A stretch of DNA of 64,000 nt. Source: Chionoecetes opilio. Lineage: Eukaryota; Arthropoda; Malacostraca; Decapoda; Majidae. The notes beneath the pieces are model-generated. The model searched no databases. It had not been told where the DNA came from and saw only the letters and a program-made list of their open reading frames with translations. A program made the position numbers and the translations under genes. Below, one piece after another: positions 31,975 through 45,828 of this stretch. Where the stretch lies: assembly GCA_016584305.1 (NCBI GenBank), contig JACEEZ010001737.1, forward strand, positions 42,339-106,338, read 5' to 3'. Position 1 is the first letter of the stretch. Each line of letters starts with the position of its first letter.

Positions 31975-34589
31975 CTTAACTTTAAACTAAACATCATGAA
32001 CACGCTCAAAAAATTATTCTGATAACACAAGTTCTGGCTCTTTTTGATCACAGAGATCAGTGGAATTTGCCCTGACAAGGGGGCTTTGGCAAAGGGATTT
32101 ATTTTAAAATTTGGGAAAATAAAGGGGGAAGGTATCTGGAAAAATAGCCTAGAAAATAACAAAATTTTGAAGAAAAAAAAAAAAAATTTGGGGTTAGATT
32201 TTTGAGCTTTTTAGACTAAAATTTGGGATGCTGATTCCCCCAAAACCTTTTAGTCATTTTTTTCTAGCAAAGTCAGTTTTTTTTCCACACTTTCCCTTTC
32301 CCGATAAGCAAAAAAATTTCCCCTTTGAGCTGTGGTAAAAACTTGGCCCAACTGAAATTAAAATAATTTTCTATCGAGAGCTATGTAAAACTTTTTTGTG
32401 CGGTTTTTTTCTTGAGGGCTTTTCGGTTTAGAAGTGTGTGCAGGGTTTCCCCCAATAGGTCCCCGGGGCCTTTTTTTCAAAATATCTTAAAAAAAGAAAG
32501 CTAGGGGGGTAAATTTTTGGGAAAAAGGGGATTTTTATGGGTTTTTTCTTTTTAAACCCCCTTTTAAAAAAAAACCATTGGGGAATTTTCATTTCGGGGT
32601 TTTTTCGCAGGTTTTTTTTTGGGGGTTTTCAAAGTTGTAAAATTTTTCCCGGGGTTAGTGTTTTATTTACATAGGAATATTTCTTTTTTTCAGGAAATTG
32701 CTAGGGGGCAAAAACTCGTCGTAAATTTCCTAAACCCCCCTCCTTCCTTTTTATATGTGGTAGTTTTACCATTTCCCAATTTAGAGGGAAAACATGCGTA
32801 TTTTCAAAAGCATATTTCGCATATTTTTTAAAGTTTAAAAACCGGTTTATCCCCAAAAACAAGCTATTTTGGGGCCCCCCAACAAATGTGCAAGCCGTGT
32901 GTCGAGAGTTACGGATGTGGGGCCCAAAAGGGAAAACGTTTAAAGTTGGCATTTGGTAAACCCCTGGGGTTTTGGGGAGAGCAAAAAGATCATTCCCCAG
33001 ACCCCGTTTTAAATTTTTTTTAAAATGAAAAAAAATCAGGATTTAACCCAAGGAAAAAATAAAAAATAAAAAAGAATATCCCAACCCAAACCCTCGCTTT
33101 TAAGACCCAATTTCCTCCCTTCAGCCCGAAATTCCAGGGCCCGTTTTCGAACAACTACCTCCCCCTAAAAAGATCTGGTGATGGGTTAAGAAAAGGGAGG
33201 TTTACAGCAACGATCAAAATTTTTTACAAATTCCCAAAAAGAGGATTCAGTTCGTTTGGGGGTTTTAAACGCACCGAGGTTGAAAGATTAGCCCCTTTTT
33301 TGGGCCTATCCCAAAAAAACTTAGAAAAAACAAAACATCAAAAAAAACTGAAAAGAAAAAAAACATTTCGGAAAAAAAGGATAAGTAAACATCTTTCGAA
33401 CCGAGAAAGTACATTTTTGCCCGTACTTTCGGGAAAATGCCAAACGGGGTTTTTTGGGGTTTTTCCAAAACCAATTCCCGGTTTACCCGGGGAAATTTGG
33501 GCTTTCAATCTCCAAAACCAAATGAATGGCGATTTTTTAAATTTAACTTTAAAACGGAGTTGAAGGGGTGTTTCCTTTTACACAATGGCAAATTTTTTTT
33601 TGGGGGGGGCAGTCCCCTAAATTTGGGCATTCCGGTCTGTCCCTTTGTTTAAGAATATGGAGGGTGTAAAAAGATTTATTGAGTTATTTCAAATGGACAA
33701 ACCCCCGAATTTGGAAACATCTGTGTTGACCTTAAAAAAAGGTGTTTCCTTTCCTTTTTGGTCAACAAATTTGGGTACAAAAAGTATCCCTTTCTTTCTC
33801 TGTAGGTTGGGATAGCAAGAGCTCGAAGAGAAAAGCATTGGGGGTTCCCGGAACCCAAAATTTTTTTGGGGCCCCCGGGGATCTGATCTTTAAAACCCGG
33901 AGATCCTAAAAATTGTTACATGACCCCCTTGTTGACCAGGAAAAAAATAAAAATTTCCCCCTTTGAAACCATAAAAACTAAGGGCCCCCATGAAACAATT
34001 TTGGGAAAAAAATTGTCAACTGATGGCACTTTTGAAGTACAATCATCTTGGCTTTTCCTGGGCTGTCATTGAAAAATCAAGGCCCCGGGGTGTTTTGGGT
34101 GGTCCACAAATTTGACAGCTCCCAAAGATGAACATTTCAAAAAGGTACTATTTTCAGACCCTTTAAAAGAATGCCCTTTGGGTATATCTTTAAAAAACGT
34201 TTGTCAAAAACTTTTTTTTGGGAAAAACACGTGCAAGTACCCTATTTGCCCGGGGGGCATAAAACGCACTTTTTTTCCCCTTAAAAAGGAATCAAAATTA
34301 CCCCGCGGGCTAAAGCGGCCATATTTGCGCATGAGTGGTCCCGGGGAGAGGAATGCAGAACAGCCATGGTAATTTTTTAATGAGGGGTCTGAGTTATCTG
34401 TGTTGAAACCGGTTTGTTTAAATGAGCCCCAAAATTTTTTTTGCTGGGGTTTCAACAAATAAATGCATAAAACTAAGAAAAAAGGGTTTGGAAATTTAAG
34501 AAAAATAAAAGCTGGGGCAAAAAGATGCATTGTTTTCTGCCCAAAATGGGGCCCGGGGCCCAAATTTTAAAAAATCATCCACTCCCCTC

Positions 34590-34650
34590 TGCTGCTCTCC
34601 ATTGTAAAAAGTCTGATATCTCGGGGCTGCCGCTTCACCTGGGATCCTTT
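34590..34650 (+). pseudogene. RNase H retrotransposon fragment, degraded
   Basis: AAAGTCTGATATCTCGGGGC and GCCGCTTCACCTGGGAT match the minus strand of 267-310 (CGTCTGATCTCCCGGGTCTG, CCGCTCCACCTGGAAT), so this fragment lies on the plus strand. Confidence 0.45.
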
Positions 34651-37600
34651 AACCGGGGGAACCCCCCTCCCCCGGGACCCAAATGGGGTCATTAAACCCT
34701 TTTAGAAAATCCCTCCCCGCACCCCTGAAAAAGACAAAAAATCCCGCAATTTTGAAAGTCGCCCTTTAAACCAAAATTCCGACTCGGGGCCACACAAGTT
34801 GGGCACAACATTAAATGAGAAAGATAGAAGGGGGGGGCAGAAAATAGTGGGTTTGGAAATTTTTTGGGTGGAATTAAATATTTTTTTGATAAATGGAATT
34901 GTGAAACAAGAGGGTTTAAAGTTTTTTTTTAAGGAGTGAAGCGGTGAGAGGGAGGTTTTGGGGGATCTTTTGGGGGGTTGTCTAAAACCCACAAGGATAG
35001 AGAAAGGGGGATTTGTGGCCCTTTTTTTGTTTATTTGACACGATCATTGGGACCAAAAGTTTGGGGGCAAGGGTGACGGTGTGTGGTCTCTGTGTGTCCT
35101 TTTTCTGCTTGAATTCATGGCTTGGGGTTTTCAGTTGTGTCGGGGGAGGAAAATCAGGTCCGGGGTCAGGTTCCCCCCCCCCGGGCCTCTCAAACCTGGT
35201 CCCAGACAGGGGGGGGGCCTAAGCCGATGCAGGTGTGTATGTGCGGGGGTGTGTGTTGCGCCGCTACAAAATGGTAAAAAACCCAAAGGGGATGGAAAAG
35301 CAAGGGGGTTTGTTTCCACCTCGAACCCCTTTAATTTCCTCAAACCCCCGGGAACCTTCTAAAAGGATAAAGAAAATGTATGGAAAAAAAGTGGGAAAAT
35401 AAAAAAAAGGCGCCAAAAGGTACCGAACTTTGGGGGGCAAAAAGTACCCTTCCCCCCACGGTACACCCCAAAAAACCAAGACCCCCCACGGGGGCCCCAC
35501 CCCTCCCCCCATTTTAAAGGGCCGGAATTTTACAAATTTTCCCCTTTTATGGTGGAAAAATTTGGGGACCAGGGCACCGGTTTTTTTATATTTCCCGTTT
35601 AAAAACTTTTTTTTATTCAAAAAATAGGACTTTTTCCTACAAACGGTGTCCGGGAACGGTTTGGGGAAGAATATTTTAAACCCTTAAAGGGGACGGGGGG
35701 CCCTGATAATTTTTTCGTTTTTTTCAAGGCTTTATGTACCCCAAAAACAGTTCCCTTTTTGAGTTTTAATCCCCTCTTCTTCATCCGACAGAAGTGCTAT
35801 TAAAGCCAAAATTTCTTAAAAAATTTTCCCTTTTTTTTGAGGCAACCGAATTTTCTGCTTAGAGGGGTTTGGACAGGGAACTTTCCGAAAATGGGCGGAA
35901 AACCCTGACGAAATTTGTTTTTGAAAAACAAAGGGAACGGCCCGACGGAACGCTGCCGTGATTTTTGAGGTTTTTGAAACACCCTTTTAAACCCGTCCTT
36001 TTTCCCGAAGAAGACTAATCAACCCCTTTTTTGGGACCCGTGATATTTTCTTAGGTGGGAAACCAGTGCAAATAAAGTCGATTTTCCCCCAAAAAAAAAC
36101 GGTTTCCCTTTTAAAAAATTTTCAAAAAATAAAAAAACAAGGTACAGGGTTTTCCTTTAAAAGTGTTTAAACTAAATATCTTCGTGAAATCTTTGTTATT
36201 GGGGACAACCCAAACCGAATTTTTTTGAGGCCCCAAATTAAATCCTTCCCGAAAAATAAGTTTTGATGTTTTTTTTTGAATTTAATTTGGCTTTTCGTTT
36301 TTGTCGGGAAAACAATGTTTTTTTCCCCAATGTTTTTGTTTTTTTGGGGGAGGCAACCCCCCCCTCCAGGGCCCGGGGGGGGCCAACATTCTACCTTCAC
36401 CCCCTGCCATATTTTTTTTTGGGCAAAATTTTTGTTTTTTCTCTTTTTCATTTTGTTACTGAACCAAAACCCCCCACCTCTAAAACCCAACCTAACCTAA
36501 CTGATTTAACCAACTTTAAATTTTTTGGCTGGGAAAGGGGAACGGTAGATTTTTTGGTATTTTGGTAATTCCACAAAACTTTTTTAATTGGGGCCATGGG
36601 AAATGGGGCCCCCAAAATACTCATAATTTAAGAAAGCTTTCCCCGATTTTTGGTTTGGTAAAAATTTCCCAGGACTTTTGAAAGCCTACTACCAAAATTT
36701 TAATTTTCCAATTTTCTATACTGCCAAAATTAATTTTTTCCCCAAAAGTCTAAACACATTTGCAGAAAAAGGCCCCAAAAAAAAAGGGATACCCACAAAT
36801 TTAAAAAGTAAACTTTTAATGTCCTTAGGGAGATAAATTAAAAATTCAAATTCCGGGGGGGGCACCCTCAATTATTATGATTTTATTTTACCCTTTTTTG
36901 GGTTTGGGATTTCTTTTATTTTCATAAAACCTTCAAAACCCCCGGCCAATGAAAAGTTTGGAATGCTCAAAAAATTAAATAATTTTTCTTTTTAACCCTT
37001 TTCCAAATCTTTTTTTTTTTTTAAAAACTTGAATAAAAATTTTTACGAGAAAAACCAAAAAAAAAACCCTCAAAACACCAATATTTTTTTTTTTCTTTTC
37101 AAAAACCCCTTTGTAAAAAAAGGGAATTTTCGTCTTTTTTGCCCGGAAAAGGTTTCGTCCTTTGGCGCCGGCAAATAAAGGTTTTAATTTCACAGAAATT
37201 GTTCAGAAACTATTTTGGGGGGCTACACGCTTTTGGTTGCTTTCAAGGGTATTTAAAATACATTTTTTAGGCAAAAAGCCATCTTTTTCCAACTTTCCCG
37301 GGAAAATTCTTGGGGTGCTTGCTTCCCCCAAAAAAGGAAAAGAACCCCAAAGGGGAACGATTTTACCAAAGATTTGAAGGGTTTTGGAAAAGAACGTTAC
37401 CCGGGTTGGGGGGATTTTTTTGGGCCAAAAAATTAAAAGGTGGCTTTCATTGTTGGGGCAAACAAAAAACGATAGGTTCCCCCAAGAAAAAGGAAAAAAA
37501 ACCCAAGAAAAAGAAAAACTTTAAAAAAGAGGAAATTTTTTACCTTAAAACCCGCCCACAATTTATAGGGCCTTTTTCCCCTTTTTTAAAAATATTGATA

Positions 37601-39379
37601 ATGTTTTAAAAAAACAAATTTTTTTTCATGCCAATTTTTTTTTTTCAAATTTTTTATTTTATGTTTAAAACAATTTAATAATAAAATTTTTTTTTAAAAA
37701 AAGCACTGCTGGACTGTTATGTACAGTATTTTTCATAAATTTTGGGGTTTAAGAAAAAGAAAAAATTTTTCCCTTTACCGTTTTAAAAAACTTAGGACGG
37801 GATAGAGGGAAAAAACTGGGGATTCCGGTTTTTGGGTTTAGCCCCCGCCAAAAAAATTTCACCCCTTAAAACAAAAGTGGCAGCCCCAACCCCCAACAAA
37901 AAATTTGTTTCCCCAGTTTTTAATATTTTTAAGTTTCAAAAGCTTTCTCAAAGGGGGACCAGGATCACTTTGGGGTTTCAACACAAAAATTATATTAGGG
38001 ACCTTTTCTTTATGGAAGCAGGGAAAAGGAAACCATAGGGTTTGATGGCTGGGGTTTCTTGTTTATGGGGGTGTTTGGGGGGGTGAAGGGGTTACCCTGT
38101 AGGGAGGGGGTGAAAACCCCCCCTTTCCCTCTCCAAAACCCCCCCCCGGGAACCGACTTCTTTTCCAAGGGGTAATTTCCTTAAATTCCTCTAGTTTGGG
38201 GGTTTAAAGCAAACCCCAAGGCATCATTGGGTAATTTAAACTTTAAAGGGAAAAAATTATAACACTATTACCTGTAGAATTTTGGGTTGCCCTTATCCTT
38301 TAACAGCCCCAAAAATTTTCCCCGGAAAGGGCCCCCATGGACACCCTAATTTACCCCCCGACCCAACCCAAACCATTTTGGGCCCCTTTTTGATCGTTTT
38401 GTAACCTGAAGGTTTTGAACAAAAACAAATTTAAATAAATTATAATATACAGTGGGTTCCCGAAGATAAGGAGCAGGGTTAGGTTCCCCCCTGGCCCCTA
38501 CTCGTTTAAAAGCGAAATCTCGTTAATTTTAAAGAAACACAAAAACCCCTAAGATAAAAAAAAAATAGGTTTTTGGGTTTTTCCCGGAACCCCCCATCAA
38601 TTTAAACAAAGAAAAAAGATGTTTTTCAAAGCTTAAAATAAACTTTAGCCAAAACCAAAAAAAACACACAGCGTTTTATTTAACCCCACACTGTACTACC
38701 CATTTTTTGTAGAAAAAGCATTTTTGAAAAAAGAAAATAACACCACCACCAAAAATAAAACTTAACTGACATTTAAATTTTTCATTAAAAAAAATTTCCT
38801 ATAACAAGCAAAAAAAAAGACCCTTTGGGAAATGTGGGAAAAGGTCCGGCCCTGATAACAAAAAGGGGAAGGTAAGTGTTAGCGGTTCCCCCAAAGGTTT
38901 TGGGGGCCCGGGACACCCGCTAATTTTCCCCTAAAGGTCAGGGGTGCGCCTATGCTTTTTCCCTTCAAGGGCACGACCTTGCCCAGGGGGGGAATGACCC
39001 GCAGTCCCAAGGTTGGGGGCCCAACAACCTGCAAAAATTTCCCCAAAAAGGGGAGGGGCGCTATAATTTCTTAAATTAACCTTTTTAAGGGCACAAACTT
39101 TCTAGGGGGTGACCTCAATGGGGGTTAACCCCAAATCCCTCTTTTTTCCAAACCCGGGGGGTGGTAGGGGAAAAGGGATTTTTAAAATTGGGTAAATTTT
39201 TTCCCCCCCCAGTTTTTAATGTCAATCATTGGGGTTTTTTTAAATTTTGGAAAATTGGGAAAAAAGAACCCTAATTTACCACAGCCCCCCGTATTTAAAC
39301 GGATTCTCGTTTTACGGAGGCTCCCTTTTAATGGGACCCCTTTTTCCCGGGGTATATTATGAAAAACCAAAATTGACAA

Positions 39380-39460
39380 AAGTACCGGGGGCATAAAACG
39401 CACCTCCGCATAAGGACCCCCACCCCTATTTTTTCAAGGGAGGTTTTTAGAAAACAAAAA
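39380..39460 (-). repeat. Dispersed repeat end, degraded copy
   Basis: Reverse complement reads ATAGGGGTG...CTTATGCGGAGGTGCG followed by TTTTATG, the same order as the clean copy at 45550-45600. Confidence 0.55.
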
Positions 39461-41899
39461 AAATTGGTGTTTTTGAGGGGGGGGGAAAAAAAAAAATTTG
39501 GTTAAAATGATCCAAAAGTAAAAAAAAAAAAGGGGGTTTTTTAAGGGAAAAAGCAAAATGAATTTTTGAGAAAGTACCAAAATACAATTTTCACATTTTG
39601 CGTGAATGTGAAAGAAAAATTTAAACTATTTAAAAGTCAAAGGAATGACAGGGTAAACCCAAAAACTTTATAATTTTATTGCAAGGGTGCCCCTAAAGGG
39701 ATTGATTTCTAAATTTTTTGCTACCTTTTGACATATAGGGTTAGATTTTTAAAGTTGTAGGTATGGCCTTTGGTGCTTTTTTTTTTGCTATTTTGTTTTT
39801 GGGGCTTTTGGAAAATTTGGCCATAGGATATTTTGGGTTTTTTATTTTGGTTTTTTGGGCTTTTCAAAAATCCTAGGACTTAGCAAAATACTCAAACGGG
39901 AGCTTTTTCATAGCTTTATTTTTTTTGTCCGCCCCAAAAATTTCCCTTGGGGGGCAAATTGAAAAAATAATGGGCACTTCCCAAAAAGTTTTGTTGAAAG
40001 AAAAAAAATCCTTTAATGACCCCTTTAATTTTTAAAAAAAAAATTTAAGTTAACCCAGGTTCTCAAGGTTTTTTATAGGAGGGGGGGGGCGGTTTGGTTT
40101 TTCCGTTTTAACAAGATATGAAAAAAAACGAAAATTTCCCCCCTAATATGGGGAAAAGTGAATCGGGAGCAATGGGGTTTTCGGGGGGCGAACCTGGAGC
40201 GGCAGGTTTGGGCCCCCCCCCCCCCCCACACTAACAGGGGGTTTAAAAAAAAAATTTTATTTCCGACAAAAAAACGAGAGCCAGTTTATTCAATAAAAAA
40301 CATTTAAAAACAAAAGGACTAAGTTTTTGGGCCCCAAAAATTTTGGGGGTTGGGCCCCCCAAAAAACAAAAAAAATTTTTTTTAGAAGATATTTTGGGGA
40401 ACACTGTTTAAAGGAAACCCAAAACCCCTACCCCTTACCTTGTTTTTTTTTGGTTTTTTTTGGGGGGTTGTTTTTAAAAGGACCGGCTTTGGGGTCGGGG
40501 ATTTGCAAACCGCCTTTTTCTTTTTGGGCCCCTGCTTAACCCATTAATTCCTGTTTTAACCCGGGGCCCGGGGGGTGATTTTTTGTTTTTTTTTCAGTAA
40601 GGGTACAAAGGGGAAGGGGGGTGGTTTCAAATTTGCGAAATCATTTGGGAAAGGTCAGTCCCGGCCCCTTTGGGCCCTTTTAAATTTGACTATTTCGTCC
40701 CCGGTTCCCCTCATTTTTCGGCAGTTCCTGCTGACCCCTAAGCAGAATGGTGCCCCCAAGCCCAAAGGTTTAAGAAATTTTTCATTAAAGGGAATTCGGG
40801 TTTGGGTGAAAAAAAAAGGAGTTTTAACTCTAAAAGACAAATGTTTTTGGGGACATAAGCCTTGACGAAAACGGGCAAAAAATTGTCACGGCCATCGGTT
40901 TTATAAAGTTAAAAAAACTCTTTCCCAGAAAACCGTTACGTGACAGTACGGTGAGTATTGGAGCCGTGATGGGCGCGCCCCCGTTTTTTTTGGTAACCCC
41001 TTTTATTTGTTTTAATTAAGAAATTGTAAAAAGGATGTGATGAGGCGGTGGCCGTGGGCACCCCTGATGGTATGGGGTGATTTTTGGGGGCCCTTGACGG
41101 GGGAAAGGTTTTGGCGGGCCGTGATTGGGGCTTGGTCTTTTGGGGTTAAACCCTTGGAAAAACTTTTGTCCCCTCTATAAGGGACCGGGTTTTTCGCCAT
41201 TTTTACCCAGGACTCTTTCATCAGGTTCCCCTATCCTTTGGGGTGGTTTCAGGGGTGGGGGGCTGGGGGGGGCGGGGTGGTATAAAAGGGGGCCCATGCT
41301 TGGGCCCCCATTTTTCCCCCTTGTTACCCCTGAGGGGGGCGTTAACACACCACCCCCAAAATACACACCTTTTCATAATTTGGGCCCCCCCCACTGTTTG
41401 GGGGCCGGGAAATTTGAGGGGGACCTGAGGCTGAACTGCTCTTTTTCCTTGCCGACAAAACTTCAAACAACACCAGGTAAAATTTAGTCAGCCCCAGGGC
41501 ACACGACACACCACACCCAACCCCGGGGTTTTGTCTTCTACGGGTTTTGGTAAAAGGTACTCTCCCTGGGCAAAATTCAAATACAAAGCCAGGGGCGCCC
41601 CTTTCCCCACCTTGTGTGTATAGACAGACTCCCCCCCCGATACTACAAACCCCCCCTCCCACAGCTCAAAACTCCCCTTTAAAAAAAACTTTTAAACCCC
41701 GGGTCTTTTTTTCCATTCCATTTTTCTACAAATACCCATTTTAAGCGGGAAAAAATCCTCACCATTTTTTTGGGCCCCCCTTCTTCAAATTTTTTTCCCA
41801 ATTTTTGGGGCAACCCGGGGTGGCCCGGTCAAAAGGGGTTAAGGCGACACTAATACGGGTTTTTTTGTCTTTTTCCCTGGGGGGGGGGAGGGGGGTTTT

Positions 41900-42095
41900 T
41901 GAGCGGTAATGGAAACCCCCGGGGGTGCGCAGGGGGCTTTGCCGGGGGGGAAGTAAAACCCAGGGAAACGGCAGACCGAGATATCAGACGTTTTACAAAA
42001 GGGGAGCCAAACAGCGATGAAGCAGAGGGAAGAATATGTTTTCATCTGACCAGCAATCTTGGCAGCAAAACAATCGCTATCTTGTTGCCCCATTT
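41900..42095 (-). pseudogene. RNase H retrotransposon fragment, degraded
   Basis: The minus strand gives DSDCFAAKIAGQMKTYSSLC followed by a C-terminal Phe/Cys-rich part. At DNA level it follows 260-400 (CGGCAGACC.GAGATATCAGACG, AGAGGGAAGAATATG, ATCTTGGCAGCAAAAC). It covers the late RNase H region ending in the ADxAA-type Asp. Confidence 0.5.
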
Positions 42096-43385
42096 TTTTT
42101 TCCTAAAAATTGTTTTGAAATTTTCCAAACCATTTTTTTTAGTATTTTGCATTACTGTTTTATAACACATTTAAAAAATTTAATGTTCATTGGGGCTCCC
42201 GCCCCCAACCCCCGGGTTTACTCCAGACCCCTTTTGAATAAACACCACCGGGGGGTTTGCTTCTCGCCCCACCCCCTCCCTGCGCTAATATGGCCGCATT
42301 AGACGCAGGGTGAAAATTTGCATTCCTTTTTTAAGGGAAAAAACTTTCGTTTAAAGGCGGGCCGGGGGGGAAAAACGGTTATATAAAATTTTTATATATT
42401 ATTATATATTATATTTATTTGTTTTTTTAAAATTTTCGTTTTTATAATTTTTAATTTAATGCTTATTATAATGATATTATATTTAAATTATTATTTTAAA
42501 GGATACAATTTTATATATTTTATATTAATTCGGGGTTTTTTATTTTTGTAATTATTATTAAAAATTTTATATTTTTTTTAATTATTATATTTTATATAGT
42601 TTTATAAAAATATATAAAATAAATACACCATTCCCTCCTTTTCCCCCGGAAAAATCGGGTTTTCCGGGGGCAAAATTCCGGGGGGTTTTGGGGGAAAAAA
42701 ACTTGTCTCCCTTGGCCCAAAATTTTTTTTTTTTTTGTTTTTTTTTTTTTTTTTTTTTTAAAAAAAAACTTTGAAAATGGGGCTGGTCCCCCGTTTCCCC
42801 TCAAAAAATTGAAAACCAAAGTTGTCCCCCGGCCGGTCCCCCGCCCCCTCCCCCCCTGTCAAAACCCCGGTCAGTGCCCGGGGTTCCCCCGCCCCCCCTG
42901 GGCCGCCCTTGTCTTTAAAAAAAGGAAAGTATTGACCTTTTTTCCCTTTTTGGGGACAAAAACCCGGGGTTTTTTACCTTTTACCAGGGCCTCCCGTCAC
43001 ACTTTTTTTTCCTCTACCGCCCCTGGTGCAAAAACATTTCTTTAAGGACCTATTTTTTTAACACCCTTTTTGCTGCCCCCCCGCCAGGTGGGCCCGCATG
43101 CCCCATTACATTTGGGGGGTGGGTATTGTTTTTACTTTTGGGGCTACAAAATTTTTCTTCATCCCCAAATCTTTTACGTTCCCTACTTTTTGGCCACTCC
43201 GGCAGTCCCCCCGACCCCCCAACTGCCCCTGGTGCTTGGAAATTTTCTGAAAACTATTGAACACTTTTCTACTTGCTCCCACCCAGGTGCGCATGCTCAG
43301 CGTATTATTAATGGGGCGGGTATCTAATTTCTTGCCACGTAAATTGCCGGACAACTTGTAGGAAATCGGAATTGAACACTTTTTT

Positions 43386-43541
43386 TTTAATGATAGAAAG
43401 TTATATATATATATACTTATAATATAGTAAATATTTTAAAAAATATATATATATAACTATATAATTCATATATAAAATATAGGATATAACTTCCCGGAGT
43501 GGCCCCTAGATTATCGGATATTTTTTTTTTATATATATATT

Positions 43542-43588
<47 letters not shown>

Positions 43589-43740
43589 TATATATTATAT
43601 TATCTATATTATACATTACTATATATAATCAATATATCATTAATTTATATATTTTAATATAATATATATATATATAAATTATATATATATATATATATAT
43701 AGTTATAATAATATATATATTATATATATATATATATATA
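43386..43740. repeat. AT microsatellite
   Basis: Long (AT)n with interruptions. Similar tracts at 45600-45828, 46852-46915 and 50602-50641 sit at element edges, consistent with TA-targeting insertions. Confidence 0.95.
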
Positions 43741-44002
43741 CTGCTACACTATACTGGATCTGTATCTCTGCCATGTTATTTACTTTTTTAGTTTGGGCAT
43801 TTAGTCTGGGGCAAGTAGCAGCTGGGGCTTTACAACAGGTAAACAATTTCAAACAGGGCAACAGCTGCTCAAGACTGGCGCGAACGTGAGGCGACAGCCG
43901 GGAGCAACAACTTACGTAGGAAGTGTTGCGACCGAATCCAGGATCAGGACACGTCATTGAAGCTCCCGTCGTGAAAGCTGGCACCCTGCGAAACCCTCCC
44001 CC

Positions 44003-44234
44003 CACTGGCGTAGCTAGGTATCTATCAATTGGGGGGGGGGGGGGCATAGCTGAGTATGGGGGGGCACTAGGCAAGCGGAGCTCCGGGGCATTCTGATGCC
44101 ACATAGAAGGGTATTCGGACATATCGTCAGTCTCAGGTCCAAGCAGATTACGGCAGCCATGGGGGGGTAGTGGGGGGGGCACCTTGGGGTGCTCCAGATT
44201 CTCAAGTGGGGGCACATAGCCACGCCACTGGCTA
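44003..44234. mobile_element. MITE with CACTGGCGTRGCTA ends
   Basis: Left ACTGGCGTAGCTAGGTATC and reverse-complemented right AGTGGCGTGGCTATGTGCC resemble each other. The same unit is at 47183-47412 in the paralogous copy. Target duplication not clear; hAT-like by end sequence only. Confidence 0.45.
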
Positions 44235-44524
44235 TAGCCGATCTGACGTTATATAAGGTAGAAAGATAACAGCCAACAGCTACCATGACTTTGCAGGAGG
44301 ACTAAACAACCTCAAATCACACGTAAGCTCTCCCTCCCTCCCTCCCTCTCCCACTCACAGTAGCGCCGCCAGGACATGGTGACTGGGGTGGCCAAGGTTG
44401 GACACAGATCTAGTATGGGGTGGCCATGGCATAACCATTGAAAAGAAATGGTTGAATTTTCATTAGACCTCTGATTTAAATCTGGGGTGGCCAATGAATG
44501 AGATTAATTTTTGATGGGTGGCCG

Positions 44525-44925
44525 TAGCCCCCTAGATCCCCCACTGTTCCCTCCTTCCTCTTACTCCCTCCCTTTCTCTCTCTACTACCTTACACTGCAC
44601 AAATATCAAGTAAAGCCCCTAGATCCCCCACTGTTTTCCCTCCTTCCTCTTACTCCCTCCCCTTTCTCTCTCTTACTACCTTACACTGCACAAATATCAA
44701 GTAACGCCCTAGATCCCCCACTGTTCCCTCCCCTTCCTCTTTCTTCCCCTCCCTTTTTTTTTTCCTCCCCTCTACTACCTTACACTGCACAAATATCAAG
44801 TAAAGCCCCTAGATCCCCCACTGTTTTCCCCCCTTCCTCTTACTCCTCCCTTTCTCTCTCTACTACCTTACACTGCACAAAAATCAAGTAAAACCCCCTA
44901 ATCCCCACTTTTCCCTCCCCTTCCT
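44525..44925. repeat. Tandem expansion, unit about 92-100 bp (4-5 copies)
   Basis: GCCCCTAGATCCCCCACTGT, a C/T-rich stretch and TACACTGCACAAATATCAAG repeat at about 44527, 44616, 44706, 44807 and 44896. The paralogous copy (47706-47795) has a single unit. Confidence 0.85.
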
Positions 44926-45524
44926 CCAAAACCCCTCCCCCTCCTCTTTTACTCCACTTCCTGCCAATATCAGGAAACCGACACCACTGGTCTTCCCTTA
45001 TTTCCTTCCCATTCCTCTTGCTCTAGCTTTGGGCCCAAAATCTTGCCTGTACGTTCCCTTTTTTGTTATAAATCGAGTTAGCTATTTTTTAATTTGTAGT
45101 ATTTTGTTAAGCTATATTGATTTTTTCTTTAGTCCTTTCAACTCTTAACGTCGCCTGATTGTGGAGATATCATTTTTTTTTTTATTTTTTTTTGCTACGT
45201 AGTTTGTGGGTTGTTAAAGGGACTGGATGTGTTAAACTCGTTACAAGTCGGGCAGGGGAAAGATGGGGGGGGTAAANTATAGGTACAAATATTGAATATC
45301 AATTTGTGGGGGCATCCTGCAATATATATGACCGATATGGTTACCTGTCATTCTTTACATTTTAACTACGTACAGTATAATTTTTCATTCACATTCAATG
45401 CACTGTGATATTGATTTAGGTACATGCTCATAATCATTTGCTTTCCCCTACAAATCCTTTTTTTGTTTAATAACTATTGATGAATTTACGATTTTATTTC
45501 CCCCCACAAAAAACACCATATTTT

Positions 45525-45600
45525 TTTTTCCTCAAAACCTTCTTGTAAAATAGGGGTGCGTCTTATGCGGAGGTGCGTCTTATGCGCCGGCAAATACGGT
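45525..45600 (+). repeat. Dispersed repeat end with TGCGTCTTATGCGCCGG
   Basis: GTGCGTCTTATGCGGAGGTG and CGTCTTATGCGCCGGCAAAT form a short tandem repeat ahead of ACGGT. An inverted degraded copy is at 39380-39460. It looks like a transposon terminus, unassigned. Confidence 0.5.
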
Positions 45601-45603
45601 TAT

Positions 45604-45681
<78 letters not shown>

Positions 45682-45763
45682 ATATATATCTATATATTAT
45701 TATATATATATATATATTTATATTATATATCATATATATATATATATATATATTAATTATATA

Positions 45764-45804
<41 letters not shown>

Positions 45805-45828
45805 ATTATATATATATATATATATATA
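45600..45828. repeat. AT microsatellite
   Basis: (AT)n ending directly at the TA target of the composite element. Confidence 0.95.

Larger units (their letters stand above)
32060..43385. other. Degraded consensus (zone 3), about 11.3 kb
   Basis: Homopolymer-inflated throughout. Parts can be tied to clean repeats elsewhere: 34590-34650 and 41900-42095 to the RNase H retrotransposon, 39380-39460 to 45525-45600, and 40160-40290 to 60110-60250. Open frames here (for example 35013-35362 and 41125-41487) should not be called genes. Confidence 0.8.
43741..45235. repeat. Direct segmental duplication, copy 1
   Basis: Aligns with 46916-48205 from ACTGTATCTGTATCTCTGCC-type sequence through CTACGTAGTTTGTGGGTTGTT. 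It contains CACTGGCGTAGCTAGG...CATAGCCACGCCACTGG, hAT-like MITE ends (44003-44232), and a CT-rich tandem expansion that copy 2 has only once. Frames such as 43703-44215 are repeat sequence. Confidence 0.85.

Noticed and set aside
43703..44286. Pro/Leu-rich minus-strand frames in the segmental duplication
   Set aside because: They coincide with MITE sequence and G runs, are repeated in the second copy with frame changes, and have no known domain.
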